A stretch of 64,000 nucleotides of DNA from Rhizobiales bacterium NRL2 (GTDB lineage Bacteria > Pseudomonadota > Alphaproteobacteria > Minwuiales > Minwuiaceae): positions 124,001 through 188,000 of the forward strand of contig CP016093.1 in the NCBI GenBank assembly GCA_001664005.1. The letters run 5' to 3'. A program made the position numbers and the translations under genes. This document shows positions 45,044 to 53,696 of this stretch, piece by piece (position 1 is the stretch's first letter; each line of letters begins with the position of its first letter). The notes under the pieces are model-generated. The model made no database searches. It saw only the letters and a list, made by a program, of their open reading frames with translations, and was not told where the DNA came from.

Positions 45044-46126
45044 ATGAAGTTCGGCGGCATGGTGGCGACGAAGATCGACGACTGGGCGATCTTCCGGGAG
45101 CTGGAGGCGCTCGGCTACGACCACGGCTGGGCGCCCGACAGCCAGATGATCTGGTCGGACTGCTACGCCACCCTGGCGCTGGCGGCGCACCACACCAGCC
45201 GCATCCGCCTGGGCACCGGCGTCGCCATCGCCGGGACGCGGCTGGCGCCGGTGACCGCACATTCCATCGCCTCGATCAACAGGCTGGCCCCGGGCCGGAC
45301 CTTCATCGGCATCGGCACCGGCCACACGGCGATGCGCATCATGGGCGCCCGGCCGGTGAAGGCGAAGGCCTTCCGCGACTATCTGCGCGTCGTCCGCGGC
45401 CTGCTTGCCGGCGAGGAGGTCGAGTTCGAGCACAATGGCGAGGTCCGCCCGATCCGCTTCCTCGACCGGGAGCTGGATTGCCTCAACCTGGACGACCACG
45501 TCGACATCTACGTCGCCGCCAACGGCCCGAAGGCGCTGCGCGCCGCCGGGGCCTTTGGCGACGGGCGCATCTGCGCGGGCAACGAGCCGCTGGGCGTGCT
45601 GGCCAGGAACCTGGAGACCGCGCGCGAAGGCGCGGCAGAGGCGGGACGCGAGCTCGGCGACGACTTCCACACCGCCGCGCTCACCTTCGCCTGCGTGCTC
45701 AGGCCCGGCGAGACGCTCACCGACGAGCGGGTCATCGACGAGGTGGATTCGGCGGTCGTCTCCACCCTGCACTACTGGTACGAGCTTTATCAGGAACGGG
45801 GCCGGGACGATTTCGTCTCCGACCGGGTGCGCGGCACCTGGGAGGACTACAAGGCTCATGTCGAGGCAACGATGCCGGCGGCGCGCCGCCACCAGATGCT
45901 GCACCGCGGCCATTGCGCGTTCTGTCCGCCGGAGGAGCGCCGCTTCGTCACGCCCGACATGATCCGCATCGCCGGCGGCCTGGTGGGCGAGCCCGACGAG
46001 ATCGTCGAGCGGCTGGGTCAGCTCGAACAGGCCGGGCTGAAGGAGGTCACCCTGCTGCCGCCCGCGGCGCACATGCGCGCCAATTTCCGCGACTTCGCCG
46101 ATCAGGTCATGGCGCGGGTCAGGTAG
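45044..46126 (+). CDS. LLM-class flavin-dependent oxidoreductase
   Basis: A 360-residue luciferase-like TIM-barrel protein. ELEALGYDHGWAPDSQMIWSD, HHTSRIRLGTGVAIAGTR, RTFIGIGTGHTAMRIMGARP and DIYVAANGPKALRAAGAFGDG are family regions that bind FMN or F420 and the substrate. The GIGTG segment and IYVAANGPKALRAAG are typical of F420-type LLM proteins, but FMN use is equally possible in this phylum. ATG 45044 has GGGGAGGACGGCG upstream. Its end overlaps the convergent CMD gene by eight bases. Confidence 0.88.
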   Translation: MKFGGMVATKIDDWAIFRELEALGYDHGWAPDSQMIWSDCYATLALAAHHTSRIRLGTGVAIAGTRLAPVTAHSIASINRLAPGRTFIGIGTGHTAMRIMGARPVKAKAFRDYLRVVRGLLAGEEVEFEHNGEVRPIRFLDRELDCLNLDDHVDIYVAANGPKALRAAGAFGDGRICAGNEPLGVLARNLETAREGAAEAGRELGDDFHTAALTFACVLRPGETLTDERVIDEVDSAVVSTLHYWYELYQERGRDDFVSDRVRGTWEDYKAHVEATMPAARRHQMLHRGHCAFCPPEERRFVTPDMIRIAGGLVGEPDEIVERLGQLEQAGLKEVTLLPPAAHMRANFRDFADQVMARVR

Positions 46127-46526
46127 GGGCCTGGTCCGCCTCCGCCGGGTCGACGCCGATTTCCTCCAGCGCCTGGCGGGCGAGGCGGAAGGCCTCGACC
46201 CCGGCGGGCGCGCCGCAATAGACGGTCATGTGCAGCAGCGCGTCCTTCATCTCGGCCAGGGTCACACCGTTGTTGACGGCGCCCTTGACGTGCAGCTTGA
46301 ACTCCGTGCCCCGGCCGAGCGCGGCCAGCATCACCAGGTTGAGCAGGCTGCGGTCGCGGCGCGAGAGCGTCTCCTGCCCCCAGGCCGCGCCCCAGGCGCT
46401 GGCCGTTACCCAGTGCTGGAAGTCGCGGTTGAAGGCGTCGGCTGCGCCCATGGTCTTGTCGACATAGGCCTCGCCCAGCACCTCCTTGCGGATCTTCAGA
46501 CCCTTCTCGAACAGCTCGTCGCTCAT
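46119..46526 (-). CDS. Carboxymuconolactone decarboxylase family protein
   Basis: A 135-residue all-helical CMD protein: MSDELFEKGLKIRKEVLG, RDRSLLNLVMLAALGRGTEFKLHVKGAVNNGVT (given as a region) and LHMTVYCGAPAGVEAF. The EFKLHVKGAVNNGVT segment matches 4-carboxymuconolactone decarboxylase, the protocatechuate-pathway enzyme PcaC, although no other pca gene is nearby. Start ATG 46526. It is divergent from the metallo-beta-lactamase gene by 71 bp. Confidence 0.85.
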   Translation of the reverse strand: MSDELFEKGLKIRKEVLGEAYVDKTMGAADAFNRDFQHWVTASAWGAAWGQETLSRRDRSLLNLVMLAALGRGTEFKLHVKGAVNNGVTLAEMKDALLHMTVYCGAPAGVEAFRLARQALEEIGVDPAEADQAPT

Positions 46527-46597
46527 GGTTCTCTCCCCTCGCGCGGTGAATTGCGCCAGACTAGCGGAAAATCGAACGGGAAGCGGGGGAGGCAGCC

Positions 46598-47668
46598 ATG
46601 ACGACGCCACACGAATTCGAGGTCTACGCCATCAAGTACGCCGAGCGGGAGGCGCGCCGCGGCGATCACTTCATCGGCGGCGACCCGCATGACGCGCCCA
46701 TGGACATGGACTACTTCGTCTGGGCGCTGAAGCGCGACGGCAAGGTCTGGGTGGTCGACACCGGCTTCGACGCGCTCGACGCCGGGCGCCGCAACCGCCG
46801 GCTGGTGCGCACGGTGCGCGAGGGACTGGCGCTGGTCGGCGTCGACAGCCACCAGGTCGAAGACGTCATCGTCACCCACCTGCACTACGACCATATCGGC
46901 GGCTACGAGCATTTCCCCGCCGCCCGCTTCCATCTGCAGGACCGGGAGATGGCCTACGCCACGGGCCGGCAGATGACGCGCCCGGCGATCGCCCACGCCT
47001 ACACCCCCGAGCACATCGCCGACCTTGTCTTCCGCGTCTTCGAGGGGCGGGTGGAGTTTCACGACGGCGAGGCGGAGCTGGAGCCCGGCCTGTCGGTCCA
47101 CTGGGTCGGCGGGCACACGGCGGGGCTGCAGGTGGTGCGCGTGATGACGCGCATCGGCTGGATCGTGCTCGCCTCCGACGCCAGCCATTATTACGAGAAC
47201 ATGGAGGCCGACCGGCCCTTCGTCATCGTCTGGAACCAGGGCGAGATGCTCGACGCCTTCCGCATCATGCGCCGCCTGGCCGACGACCCGGCCTGGATCG
47301 TGCCCGGTCACGACCCGCGCGTATTCGAGCGCTACGCCGCCCCTTCTCCGGAGCTGGAAGGCAAGGTCGTGCGCCTGGACGCGGAACCGACGATGAATTC
47401 GAAAAGACCCAGAAAAGCGAAATCACCTGCGACAAACCGCGAATCGAATGCCAAATGGGACAAGGCCCTTCGAAGCATCATCCATAGTCGATGGTCGACA
47501 GGCGATATGTTCGAACTTTCCGATGTCTATATCTTCCAAAAATACCTCGAGGACCAATTCCCGAAGAACGAGCACATCAAACAGAAGGTACGGCAACGCC
47601 TTCAGTATCTCAGGGATCAGGGCGAGATCGAATTCCTGGGGAAAGGAAAGTATCGCCGAATTCGATAG
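46598..47668 (+). CDS. Lactonase-like metallo-beta-lactamase fused to a DpnI_C/Dam-replacing winged-helix domain
   Basis: A 356-residue two-part protein. Residues 1-265 form an MBL hydrolase like N-acyl homoserine lactonases: HLHYDHIGG (H94, H96, D98, H99), WVGGHTAG, ASDASHYYEN and IVPGHDPRV supply all metal ligands. Normal relatives end here. From Met266 (codon at 47393) a 91-residue tail follows, whose IIHSRWSTGDMFELSDVY, HIKQKVRQRLQYLRDQG and EIEFLGKGKYR match the DNA-binding C-terminal winged helix of DpnI and Dam-replacing proteins. The tail is AT-richer with different codon use, so it looks acquired. It could be a true fusion or a nuclease-gene remnant read in frame. Confidence 0.82.
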   Translation: MTTPHEFEVYAIKYAEREARRGDHFIGGDPHDAPMDMDYFVWALKRDGKVWVVDTGFDALDAGRRNRRLVRTVREGLALVGVDSHQVEDVIVTHLHYDHIGGYEHFPAARFHLQDREMAYATGRQMTRPAIAHAYTPEHIADLVFRVFEGRVEFHDGEAELEPGLSVHWVGGHTAGLQVVRVMTRIGWIVLASDASHYYENMEADRPFVIVWNQGEMLDAFRIMRRLADDPAWIVPGHDPRVFERYAAPSPELEGKVVRLDAEPTMNSKRPRKAKSPATNRESNAKWDKALRSIIHSRWSTGDMFELSDVYIFQKYLEDQFPKNEHIKQKVRQRLQYLRDQGEIEFLGKGKYRRIR

Positions 47669-47711
47669 TAGCCATCTTCATTGGCGGCGGCGGTTCGACG
47701 GCGTTGATCCC

Positions 47712-48557
47712 TCACCGACGTTCGGCGATCAGCCACATGTTGTCGGAGGTGGGCAGGCGGTCGGTCAGGCCGAAGCGGCGCACCTCGAAGCCGGCAGCGC
47801 GGACCATGCGCTCCAGGCTGGCGGGCGTGAAATAGTTGACGTGGTCGGGAAAACGGTAACCCGGCCAGTCCAGCCCCAGGACATGCCGCATCAGGCAGGC
47901 ATGGTTCGGCACCTTGATAATCGCCACGCCGCCCGGCGCCATGACCCGCGCCAGCGCCGCCAGTACCTCGGCTGGTTGCGTCTCGTGTTCCAGATAGGAG
48001 CGCAGCACCGCCCCGGTGAAGAAGCCGGCCTCGAAAGCGGCGAGCCCGTGCAGGGAGGCGGCGTTGACCGCCGCGCCGCCGCGCGGGGCGAAGGCGGCCC
48101 CGGCCCGGGCCGCCGCGCCGCGGTCGATCTCGACGCCGTAGGGCGTGAAGCGCGGGTCGAGATCGCGGAACTGCTTGCCGTCGCCGCAGCCGATGTCGAT
48201 CACAGGGCCCGGTGCGGCGTGGCGCAGCAAAAGTTCGCCGACGCGCCTGCGCGGGAACATGTGCAGGCGGAACCGGGTCAGGCGCGACAGGCGGTAGCCC
48301 ACGGGCCGGGCCGCCGCCCGGCGCTTCGCCTCCGCCCGCCAGGTGGTCTGCCAGGCCATGTTGTCGAACAGCTCGTCATAGACCGGCGCGTTTTCCAGAT
48401 AGACGAAGCCGCAGGCGGCGCAGGTCTTGATCCGCCAGCCGTCCCGGACATGGCGCGGCGGCCGGGCTGCATTGTCGGCGCCGCACTGGGGACAGTCGCG
48501 GCGGCTGGTGCGCACAGCGTCCGCCATCCTCTTCGCCGTCGTGGCGGGCGTCTCCAT
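47712..48557 (-). CDS. Zinc-ribbon class I SAM methyltransferase
   Basis: A 281-residue methyltransferase. The N-terminus carries a zinc ribbon ([11 protein letters not shown] ... [16 protein letters not shown]); the SAM domain has motif [13 protein letters not shown], the acidic loop [29 protein letters not shown] and [13 protein letters not shown]. This arrangement is typical of methyltransferases acting on sugars, lipids or small metabolites in gene clusters. The start could be ATG 48557 or an internal Met. It is divergent from ahcY. Confidence 0.8.
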   Translation of the reverse strand: METPATTAKRMADAVRTSRRDCPQCGADNAARPPRHVRDGWRIKTCAACGFVYLENAPVYDELFDNMAWQTTWRAEAKRRAAARPVGYRLSRLTRFRLHMFPRRRVGELLLRHAAPGPVIDIGCGDGKQFRDLDPRFTPYGVEIDRGAAARAGAAFAPRGGAAVNAASLHGLAAFEAGFFTGAVLRSYLEHETQPAEVLAALARVMAPGGVAIIKVPNHACLMRHVLGLDWPGYRFPDHVNYFTPASLERMVRAAGFEVRRFGLTDRLPTSDNMWLIAERR

Positions 48558-48726
48558 GGACCTTCCACTCCCTGCCGGCGCGTCAGCGCGCGAACGCTGC
48601 GTGGATAGCGCCGCCGCCGCGCGCTGTCGAGGTGGACCTCTACCCGCCGAGGCGCTACATACGCGCGAATTCCACGCGCGCGCGGCCGGGTCCGCCGCGC
48701 CCCTCTGCCAGCGGAGCGAGAAAACC

Positions 48727-50022
48727 ATGAGCGGATCGTCAGACTACAAGGTTGCCGACATTTCACTTGCCGACTGGGGGCGCAAGGAAATCGAGATCGC
48801 CCAGACCGAGATGCCGGGTCTGATGGCGCTGCGTGAGGAGTACGGCGCGGAGCAGCCGCTGGCTGGGGCGCGGATTGCGGGCTGCCTGCACATGACGATC
48901 CAGACGGCGGTGCTGATCGAGACGCTGACGGCGCTGGGCGCCGAGGTGCGCTGGTCGTCGTGCAACATCTTCTCCACCCAGGACCAGGCGGCGGCGGCGA
49001 TCGCGGCCACCGGCGTGCCGGTGTTCGCCTGGAAGGGCATGGACGACGACGAGTTCTGGTGGGCCATCGACATGACCATCGAGGGCCCTGACGGCTGGCG
49101 GCCGAACATGATCCTGGACGACGGCGGCGACCTGACCCAGCGCATGCACGAGAAGTTCCCCGAACTGCTGGACGACGTGCGCGGCCTGTCGGAGGAGACC
49201 ACGACCGGCGTCATGCGGCTCTACGAGATGGCGCGGGCGGGCACGCTCAAGGTGCCGGCGATCAACGTCAACGATTCGGTGACCAAGTCGAAGTTCGACA
49301 ATCTCTACGGCTGCCGCGAGAGCCTGGTGGACGGCATCAAGCGGGCCACCGACGTGATGCTGGCGGGCAAGCTGGCGGTGGTCTGCGGCTATGGCGACGT
49401 GGGCAAGGGCTCGGCGGAGAGCCTGCGCAGCCAGGGCGCGCGCGTCGTCGTGACCGAGATCGACCCGATCTGCGCCCTGCAGGCGGCGATGGAGGGCTAC
49501 GAGGTCCGCACCATGGAGGACGTGGCGGCGTCCGGCGACATCTTCGTCACCGCGACGGGCAACAAGGACGTGATCACGGTCGAGCACATGCGCGCCATGA
49601 AGGACCGGGCGATCGTGTGCAACATCGGCCATTTCGATTCGGAGATCCAGGTCTCGGGGCTGCGCAACTACACTTGGCACAACGTCAAGCCGCAGGTCGA
49701 CGAGGTGGAGTTTCCCGACGGCAAGCGGCTGATCCTGCTGGCCGAGGGGCGTCTGGTGAACCTGGGCTGCGCCACGGGTCATCCGAGCTTCGTGATGAGC
49801 GCGTCGTTCACCAACCAGGTGCTGGCGCAGATCGAGCTGTGGCGCAACCACGCCAAGTACGGCCTGGAGGTCTACGTGCTGCCCAAGCACCTGGACGAGA
49901 AGGTCGCCGCGCTGCATCTGGGCCGTCTCGGCGTCAACCTGACGAAGCTCTCCCCCGACCAGGCCCGCTATCTCGGCATCCCCGAAAGCGGACCCTACAA
50001 ACCCGAACACTACAGGTACTGA
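48727..50022 (+). CDS. ahcY: Adenosylhomocysteinase, copy 1
   Basis: A 431-residue S-adenosylhomocysteine hydrolase that splits SAH to adenosine and homocysteine, relieving product inhibition of methyltransferases. Substrate-site motifs [16 protein letters not shown] and [13 protein letters not shown], the NAD site [13 protein letters not shown] and the C-terminal KPEHYRY are intact. Codons 27 to the stop (48805-50022) appear identical in DNA to the second copy at 53781-54998, whereas the first 26 codons differ. It begins the betaine/SAM-cycle island and ends at a strong terminator. GAGCGAGAAAACC precedes ATG 48727, a weak ribosome site. Confidence 0.95.
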   Translation: MSGSSDYKVADISLADWGRKEIEIAQTEMPGLMALREEYGAEQPLAGARIAGCLHMTIQTAVLIETLTALGAEVRWSSCNIFSTQDQAAAAIAATGVPVFAWKGMDDDEFWWAIDMTIEGPDGWRPNMILDDGGDLTQRMHEKFPELLDDVRGLSEETTTGVMRLYEMARAGTLKVPAINVNDSVTKSKFDNLYGCRESLVDGIKRATDVMLAGKLAVVCGYGDVGKGSAESLRSQGARVVVTEIDPICALQAAMEGYEVRTMEDVAASGDIFVTATGNKDVITVEHMRAMKDRAIVCNIGHFDSEIQVSGLRNYTWHNVKPQVDEVEFPDGKRLILLAEGRLVNLGCATGHPSFVMSASFTNQVLAQIELWRNHAKYGLEVYVLPKHLDEKVAALHLGRLGVNLTKLSPDQARYLGIPESGPYKPEHYRY

Positions 50023-50076
50023 TCCGGACAACGGACGGCCGGCCGGGACGGACCGGCCGGACGCGGATATCGAGGA

Positions 50077-50106
50077 GCCGGTCCCGGCGACGGGGCCGGC
50101 TTTTTT
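50077..50106 (+). terminator. Rho-independent terminator of ahcY copy 1
   Basis: A 10-bp stem (50077-50086 with 50091-50100, one G:U pair), GCGA tetraloop and six T residues, 54 bp after the ahcY stop codon. Confidence 0.92.
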
Positions 50107-50129
50107 CTTGTCCGGAAACGACAGACAGG

Positions 50130-50186
50130 TGTCGCATGTGCGACAGGCTCGGGCCGAAAACGGCGTCGGATGTCGTATTTGCGACA
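50130..50186. promoter_or_regulatory. Two copies of dyad TGTCG-N6-CGACA upstream of metK
   Basis: TGTCG-CATGTG-CGACA at 50130-50145 and TGTCG-TATTTG-CGACA at 50171-50186 share both arms and their 6-bp spacing; their centres are 41 bp apart, about four helical turns. They lie after the ahcY terminator and about 470 bp before metK, in the 628-bp interval 50023-50650. Likely operators of a regulator of the betaine/SAM genes; the identity of that regulator is unknown. Confidence 0.6.
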
Positions 50187-50330
50187 TCCGGTGCGGCGCG
50201 TGAAGCCGCGCGGCCGGGCCGCGTCCGCCGGGATTCGACGCAGGTTCGCGCTCCCCGGCGGACCGGGATTGGCCAAGCCATTGCTCTGCAAGGAAATTTC
50301 CGAAATCCGTCACCACAAGTAACGGAACCC

Positions 50331-50420
50331 ATGACCTATAACACAAAAAAAATTGATGTCAAAGGTTATAAATTCAAACCGATGGGACTAGTCCATCCGA
50401 TGACGGTAATCGCCAACTGA
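50331..50420 (+). CDS. Candidate small ORF (29 residues) in the metK leader
   Basis: ATG 50331 opens a 29-codon frame with the product MTYNTKKIDVKGYKFKPMGL and on to VHPMTVIAN. It is lysine-rich and lies in an AT-rich pocket (about 50285-50530) unlike the surrounding GC-rich DNA. Only a weak AACGGAAC precedes it. It may be a real peptide, a leader, or chance. No family is recognised. Confidence 0.25.
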   Translation: MTYNTKKIDVKGYKFKPMGLVHPMTVIAN

Positions 50421-50525
50421 ACGTCGAAAAACAAATCGGAAGCTGCTGTATGTGTGCATCCGTGGGCCTTCCATGGGTGGCTATTCTGGGCGATTGCACA
50501 TGACAGAACGCTGTATTGACGGAAT

Positions 50526-50545
50526 TCGTGGCACGCCCGCCACGA
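50526..50545 (+). other. Stem-loop in the metK upstream region
   Basis: Arms 50526-50532 and 50539-50545 (TCGTGGC/GCCACGA) pair perfectly around a six-base loop, about 105 bp before metK, followed by TTCTTGATCTTTTC. This could be a weak terminator or leader element. No match to known SAM or SAH riboswitches was seen. Confidence 0.35.
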
Positions 50546-50650
50546 GTTCTTGATCTTTTCAGGCCGCGTTTCGCGAGGGGCGGGGCCGGAGGAGGCTTGA
50601 TCGGTCCGCCGCGGCCGGCCGCCGGAAACGCAAGACGAGGAAAACAGGAC

Positions 50651-51829
50651 ATGTCGCGCAATTACATCTTCACCTCCGAATCCGTGGGCGAGGGCCATCC
50701 CGACAAGATGGCCGACAACATCTCGGACGCCATTCTCGACGCCCTGCTGGCGGAGGACCCGAAGTCCCGTTCGGCCTGCGAGACCATGCTCAACACCGGC
50801 ATGGTGGTGGTCTCCGGCGAGATCACCTCGACGGCGAAGGTCGACTACACCGACGTGGTCCGTCAGACGATCCGCGACATCGGCTATGACGATCCGCGCT
50901 ACGGCTTCGACGCCGATGGCTGCGCGGTGCTCATCGCGCTGGACAAGCAGTCGCCGGACATCGCCCAGGGCGTCGACGAGGGCACGGGCCTCGACCTCGA
51001 CCAGGGCGCCGGCGACCAGGGGCTGATGTTCGGCTTCGCCTGCCGCGAGACCGAGCACCTGATGCCGCTGCCCATCGATCTGGCCCACAAGCTGACCCGC
51101 AAGCAGGCCGAAGTGCGGCGCGCCGGCAAGCTGCCCTGGCTGCGTCCCGACGTGAAGAGCCAGGTTTCCGTGCGCTACGAGAACGACCGGCCGACGGCCG
51201 TGGACGCGATCGTGCTCTCGACCCAGCATGACGACGGCGTCGACCACGCGACCATCCGCGAGGCGGTGATCGAGGAGATCGTCAAGCCCGTGCTTCCCGG
51301 ACGCTACGACGCCGGCGACATCACCTATCACATCAACCCCACCGGCAAGTTCGTGATCGGCGGCCCTGTCGGCGACTGCGGCCTGACGGGGCGCAAGATC
51401 ATCGTCGACACCTATGGCGGCATGGGCCGTCACGGCGGCGGCGCCTTCTCGGGCAAGGACCCCTCCAAGGTCGACCGTTCCGCCGCCTACGCCGCGCGCT
51501 ATGTCGCCAAGAACATCGTCGCCGCGGAACTGGCGGAAATGTGCGAGGTCCAGCTTTCCTACGCCATCGGCGTCAGCCAGCCGGTCTCCGTCGCGGTCAA
51601 CACCTTCGGCACCGGCCGCATCGCCGAGGACACGATCTCGGCGCTGGTGCGCGAGCATTTCGACCTGCGCCCGAAGGGCATCGTGCAGATGCTCGACCTG
51701 CTCCGCCCGATCTACCGCAAGACCGCGGCCTATGGGCATTTCGGCCGCGACGACGCCGATTTCACCTGGGAGAAGACCGACCGCGCCGCCGCGCTGCGCC
51801 AGGACGCCGGCGTGGCCGCCGCCGAGTAG
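50651..51829 (+). CDS. metK: Methionine adenosyltransferase
   Basis: A 392-residue S-adenosylmethionine synthetase, making SAM from methionine and ATP. Motifs are the N-terminal [19 protein letters not shown] (ATP/metal), [12 protein letters not shown], and the P-loop-like [19 protein letters not shown]. Full length for the family. It begins the run metK - betaine methyltransferase - ahcY2, so SAM supply is physically tied to a SAM-hungry pathway (three SAM per betaine). ATG 50651 is preceded by GACGAGGAAAACAGGAC. Whether a second metK exists elsewhere is unknown. Confidence 0.96.
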   Translation: MSRNYIFTSESVGEGHPDKMADNISDAILDALLAEDPKSRSACETMLNTGMVVVSGEITSTAKVDYTDVVRQTIRDIGYDDPRYGFDADGCAVLIALDKQSPDIAQGVDEGTGLDLDQGAGDQGLMFGFACRETEHLMPLPIDLAHKLTRKQAEVRRAGKLPWLRPDVKSQVSVRYENDRPTAVDAIVLSTQHDDGVDHATIREAVIEEIVKPVLPGRYDAGDITYHINPTGKFVIGGPVGDCGLTGRKIIVDTYGGMGRHGGGAFSGKDPSKVDRSAAYAARYVAKNIVAAELAEMCEVQLSYAIGVSQPVSVAVNTFGTGRIAEDTISALVREHFDLRPKGIVQMLDLLRPIYRKTAAYGHFGRDDADFTWEKTDRAAALRQDAGVAAAE

Positions 51830-51884
51830 CCGCCGCGAGAGACCGCCGCGCGCCAGATAAAGCAAGTGATTGGAGTAACCCGCC

Positions 51885-53570
51885 ATGCAGCAGCTACAGG
51901 ACCTGCAGAACCCTGAGCTCCTCGCCACCGCGCAGGACTACAGCGATGACGAGACCACGGACCGCGATTCCGGCCTCTACAGGGCCGAATACGTCATGTC
52001 CTTCGTCGAGAAGTGGGACGAGCTGATCGACTGGGACGCCCGCGCCCGCTCGGAAGGCAAGTTCTTCATCCAGATGCTCCAGGCGCTGGGCGCCAACCGC
52101 GTGCTCGACGTCGCCTGCGGCACGGGCTTCCATTCGGTGCAGCTCATGCAGGCCGGCTTCGACGTCACCAGCGCCGACGGCTCGGCGGCGATGGTGGCCA
52201 AGGCCTTCGAGAACGGCAAGAAGCACGGCCTGATCCTGAAGACGGTGCAGGCCGACTGGCGCTGGCTGACGCGCGACATCGTCGGCACCTACGACGCCGT
52301 GGTCTGCCTGGGCAATTCGTTCACCCACCTGCACGACGAGGCCGACCGCCGCCGCGCCCTGGCCGAGTTCTACTCGGTGCTCGGGCCCGACGGCGTGCTG
52401 ATCCTGGACCAGCGCAACTACGATTCGATCCTCGACGACGGCTTCAGCACCCAGCACAAGTACTACTATTGCGGCGAGCAGGTGACGGCGGAGCCGGAAT
52501 ATGTCGACGAGGGCCTGACGCGGTTCCGCTACACCTTCCCCGACGAGTCGGTCTACCACCTGAACATGTTCCCGCTGCGCAAGAACTACACCCGGCGGCT
52601 GATCGGGGAGGCGGGCTTCCAGGCCATCAAGACCTATGGCGACTTCAAGGAAACCTACCAGGAATCCGACCCGGATTTCTTCATCCATGTCGCCAACAAG
52701 GCCCATGCCGGGGTCGAGGAGATCAGCCCGCGCAAGGCCGCCTACGACAAGACCACGGCGGTGGCCGAGGACTACTACGACAGCTCCGACGCCGACGAGT
52801 TCTACTTCAACGTCTGGGGCGGCGAGGACATCCATGTCGGCATCTACGACAACTCGCCCGACATCCGCGAGGCCAGCCGCATCACCGTGGAGACCATGGC
52901 GGAGACGGTCGGCGAGATCCGGCCGGAGACCCGCATCATCGACCTGGGCGCGGGCTATGGCGGCGCGGCGCGCTATCTGGCGCGGACCTTCGACTGCTCG
53001 GTGACCTGCGTGAACATCTCCCGGGTGCAGAACATCCGCAACGAGCGGCTGACCGCGGCGCAGGACCTCGACGACCGCGTCAGCGTCGTCCACGGCGCCT
53101 TCGAGAGCGTGCCGGAGCCTGACGCGAGCTTCGACGTCGTCTGGTCGCAGGACGCCTTCCTGCATTCGGGCGAGCGCGAGAAGGTGCTGGCGGAGGCCTT
53201 CCGCCTGCTCCGACCCGGCGGCTCCCTGGTCTTCACCGACCCGATGCAGGCCGATGAGGTCGACGACCCGGAAGCGCTGCGCCCGGTCTACGAGCGTATC
53301 CACCTGGAGAGCCTCGGCTCCTTCGCCTTCTACCGCGAGGCGGCGAAGAAGGCCGGCTTCGAGGAGGTGCAGATGCGCGACTTCACCCCGCAGATCGCCA
53401 ATCACTACGGCCGGGTGGCCGAGGTGCTGACCCAGAACTACGACCGCATGCAGAAGAAGTCGTCGAAGGAATATCTCGACCGCATGCTGGTGGGGCTGGA
53501 CAACTGGGTGAAGGCCGGCGACGCCGGACTGCTCGCCTGGGGCGTGTTGCACTTCCGCAAGCCGCGCTGA
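51885..53570 (+). CDS. Bifunctional glycine/sarcosine and sarcosine/dimethylglycine N-methyltransferase (betaine synthesis)
   Basis: A 561-residue fusion of two SAM methyltransferases. Residues about 1-270 are the glycine/sarcosine N-methyltransferase half (DWDARARSEGKFFIQML, motif I VLDVACGTGFHS, DQRNYDSILD). Residues about 280-561 are the sarcosine/dimethylglycine N-methyltransferase half (VAEDYYDSSDADEFYFNVWG, motif I IIDLGAGYGGAA, VVWSQDAFLHSGER). Together they methylate glycine three times to glycine betaine, an osmoprotectant. Separate enzymes are known in Halorhodospira and fused forms in some actinobacteria. Flanking metK and ahcY provide and clear the cofactor. ATG 51885 is 55 bp after metK. 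Confidence 0.92.
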   Translation: MQQLQDLQNPELLATAQDYSDDETTDRDSGLYRAEYVMSFVEKWDELIDWDARARSEGKFFIQMLQALGANRVLDVACGTGFHSVQLMQAGFDVTSADGSAAMVAKAFENGKKHGLILKTVQADWRWLTRDIVGTYDAVVCLGNSFTHLHDEADRRRALAEFYSVLGPDGVLILDQRNYDSILDDGFSTQHKYYYCGEQVTAEPEYVDEGLTRFRYTFPDESVYHLNMFPLRKNYTRRLIGEAGFQAIKTYGDFKETYQESDPDFFIHVANKAHAGVEEISPRKAAYDKTTAVAEDYYDSSDADEFYFNVWGGEDIHVGIYDNSPDIREASRITVETMAETVGEIRPETRIIDLGAGYGGAARYLARTFDCSVTCVNISRVQNIRNERLTAAQDLDDRVSVVHGAFESVPEPDASFDVVWSQDAFLHSGEREKVLAEAFRLLRPGGSLVFTDPMQADEVDDPEALRPVYERIHLESLGSFAFYREAAKKAGFEEVQMRDFTPQIANHYGRVAEVLTQNYDRMQKKSSKEYLDRMLVGLDNWVKAGDAGLLAWGVLHFRKPR

Positions 53571-53614
53571 GGCGCCTGCGGCGCCGGGCCCCGGCCCGGC
53601 TCCCCTCATTCGAC

Positions 53615-53654
53615 GCCGCCGCCCGGGCCGGCCATGACCGGTCCGGGCGGCGGC
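53615..53654. other. Large GC hairpin between the betaine methyltransferase and ahcY copy 2
   Basis: Arms 53615-53626 and 53643-53654 pair perfectly over 12 bp; the 16-base loop can pair further (GCCGG with CCGGT). No T run follows, so it may stabilise the mRNA end or attenuate rather than terminate. It lies between the stop at 53570 and the ahcY start at 53697. Confidence 0.55.
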
Positions 53655-53696
53655 GCGCTATCTCCGACATCAACAACGACGAAGGAACGAAGCGAA

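Noticed and set aside
46119-46526. Naming the CMD-family gene pcaC.
   Set aside because: The sequence is close in style but no protocatechuate-pathway gene is nearby, and many CMD proteins have other functions.
48558-48726. SAH riboswitch upstream of ahcY copy 1, suggested by CCGAGGCGCT near 48647.
   Set aside because: The conserved CCAGGCTCGG and the 3' GGCGCTC pairing segments are absent downstream.
50071-50168. Possible SAH riboswitch between ahcY copy 1 and metK: the words CAGGCTCGG and AACGGCG occur with riboswitch-like spacing (50144-50167).
   Set aside because: The matching 5' part (CCGAGGNGCGCTGC) is missing at the right distance. The only CGAGGAGC nearby lies inside the ahcY terminator, and no pseudoknot partner for the AACGGCG segment can be found.
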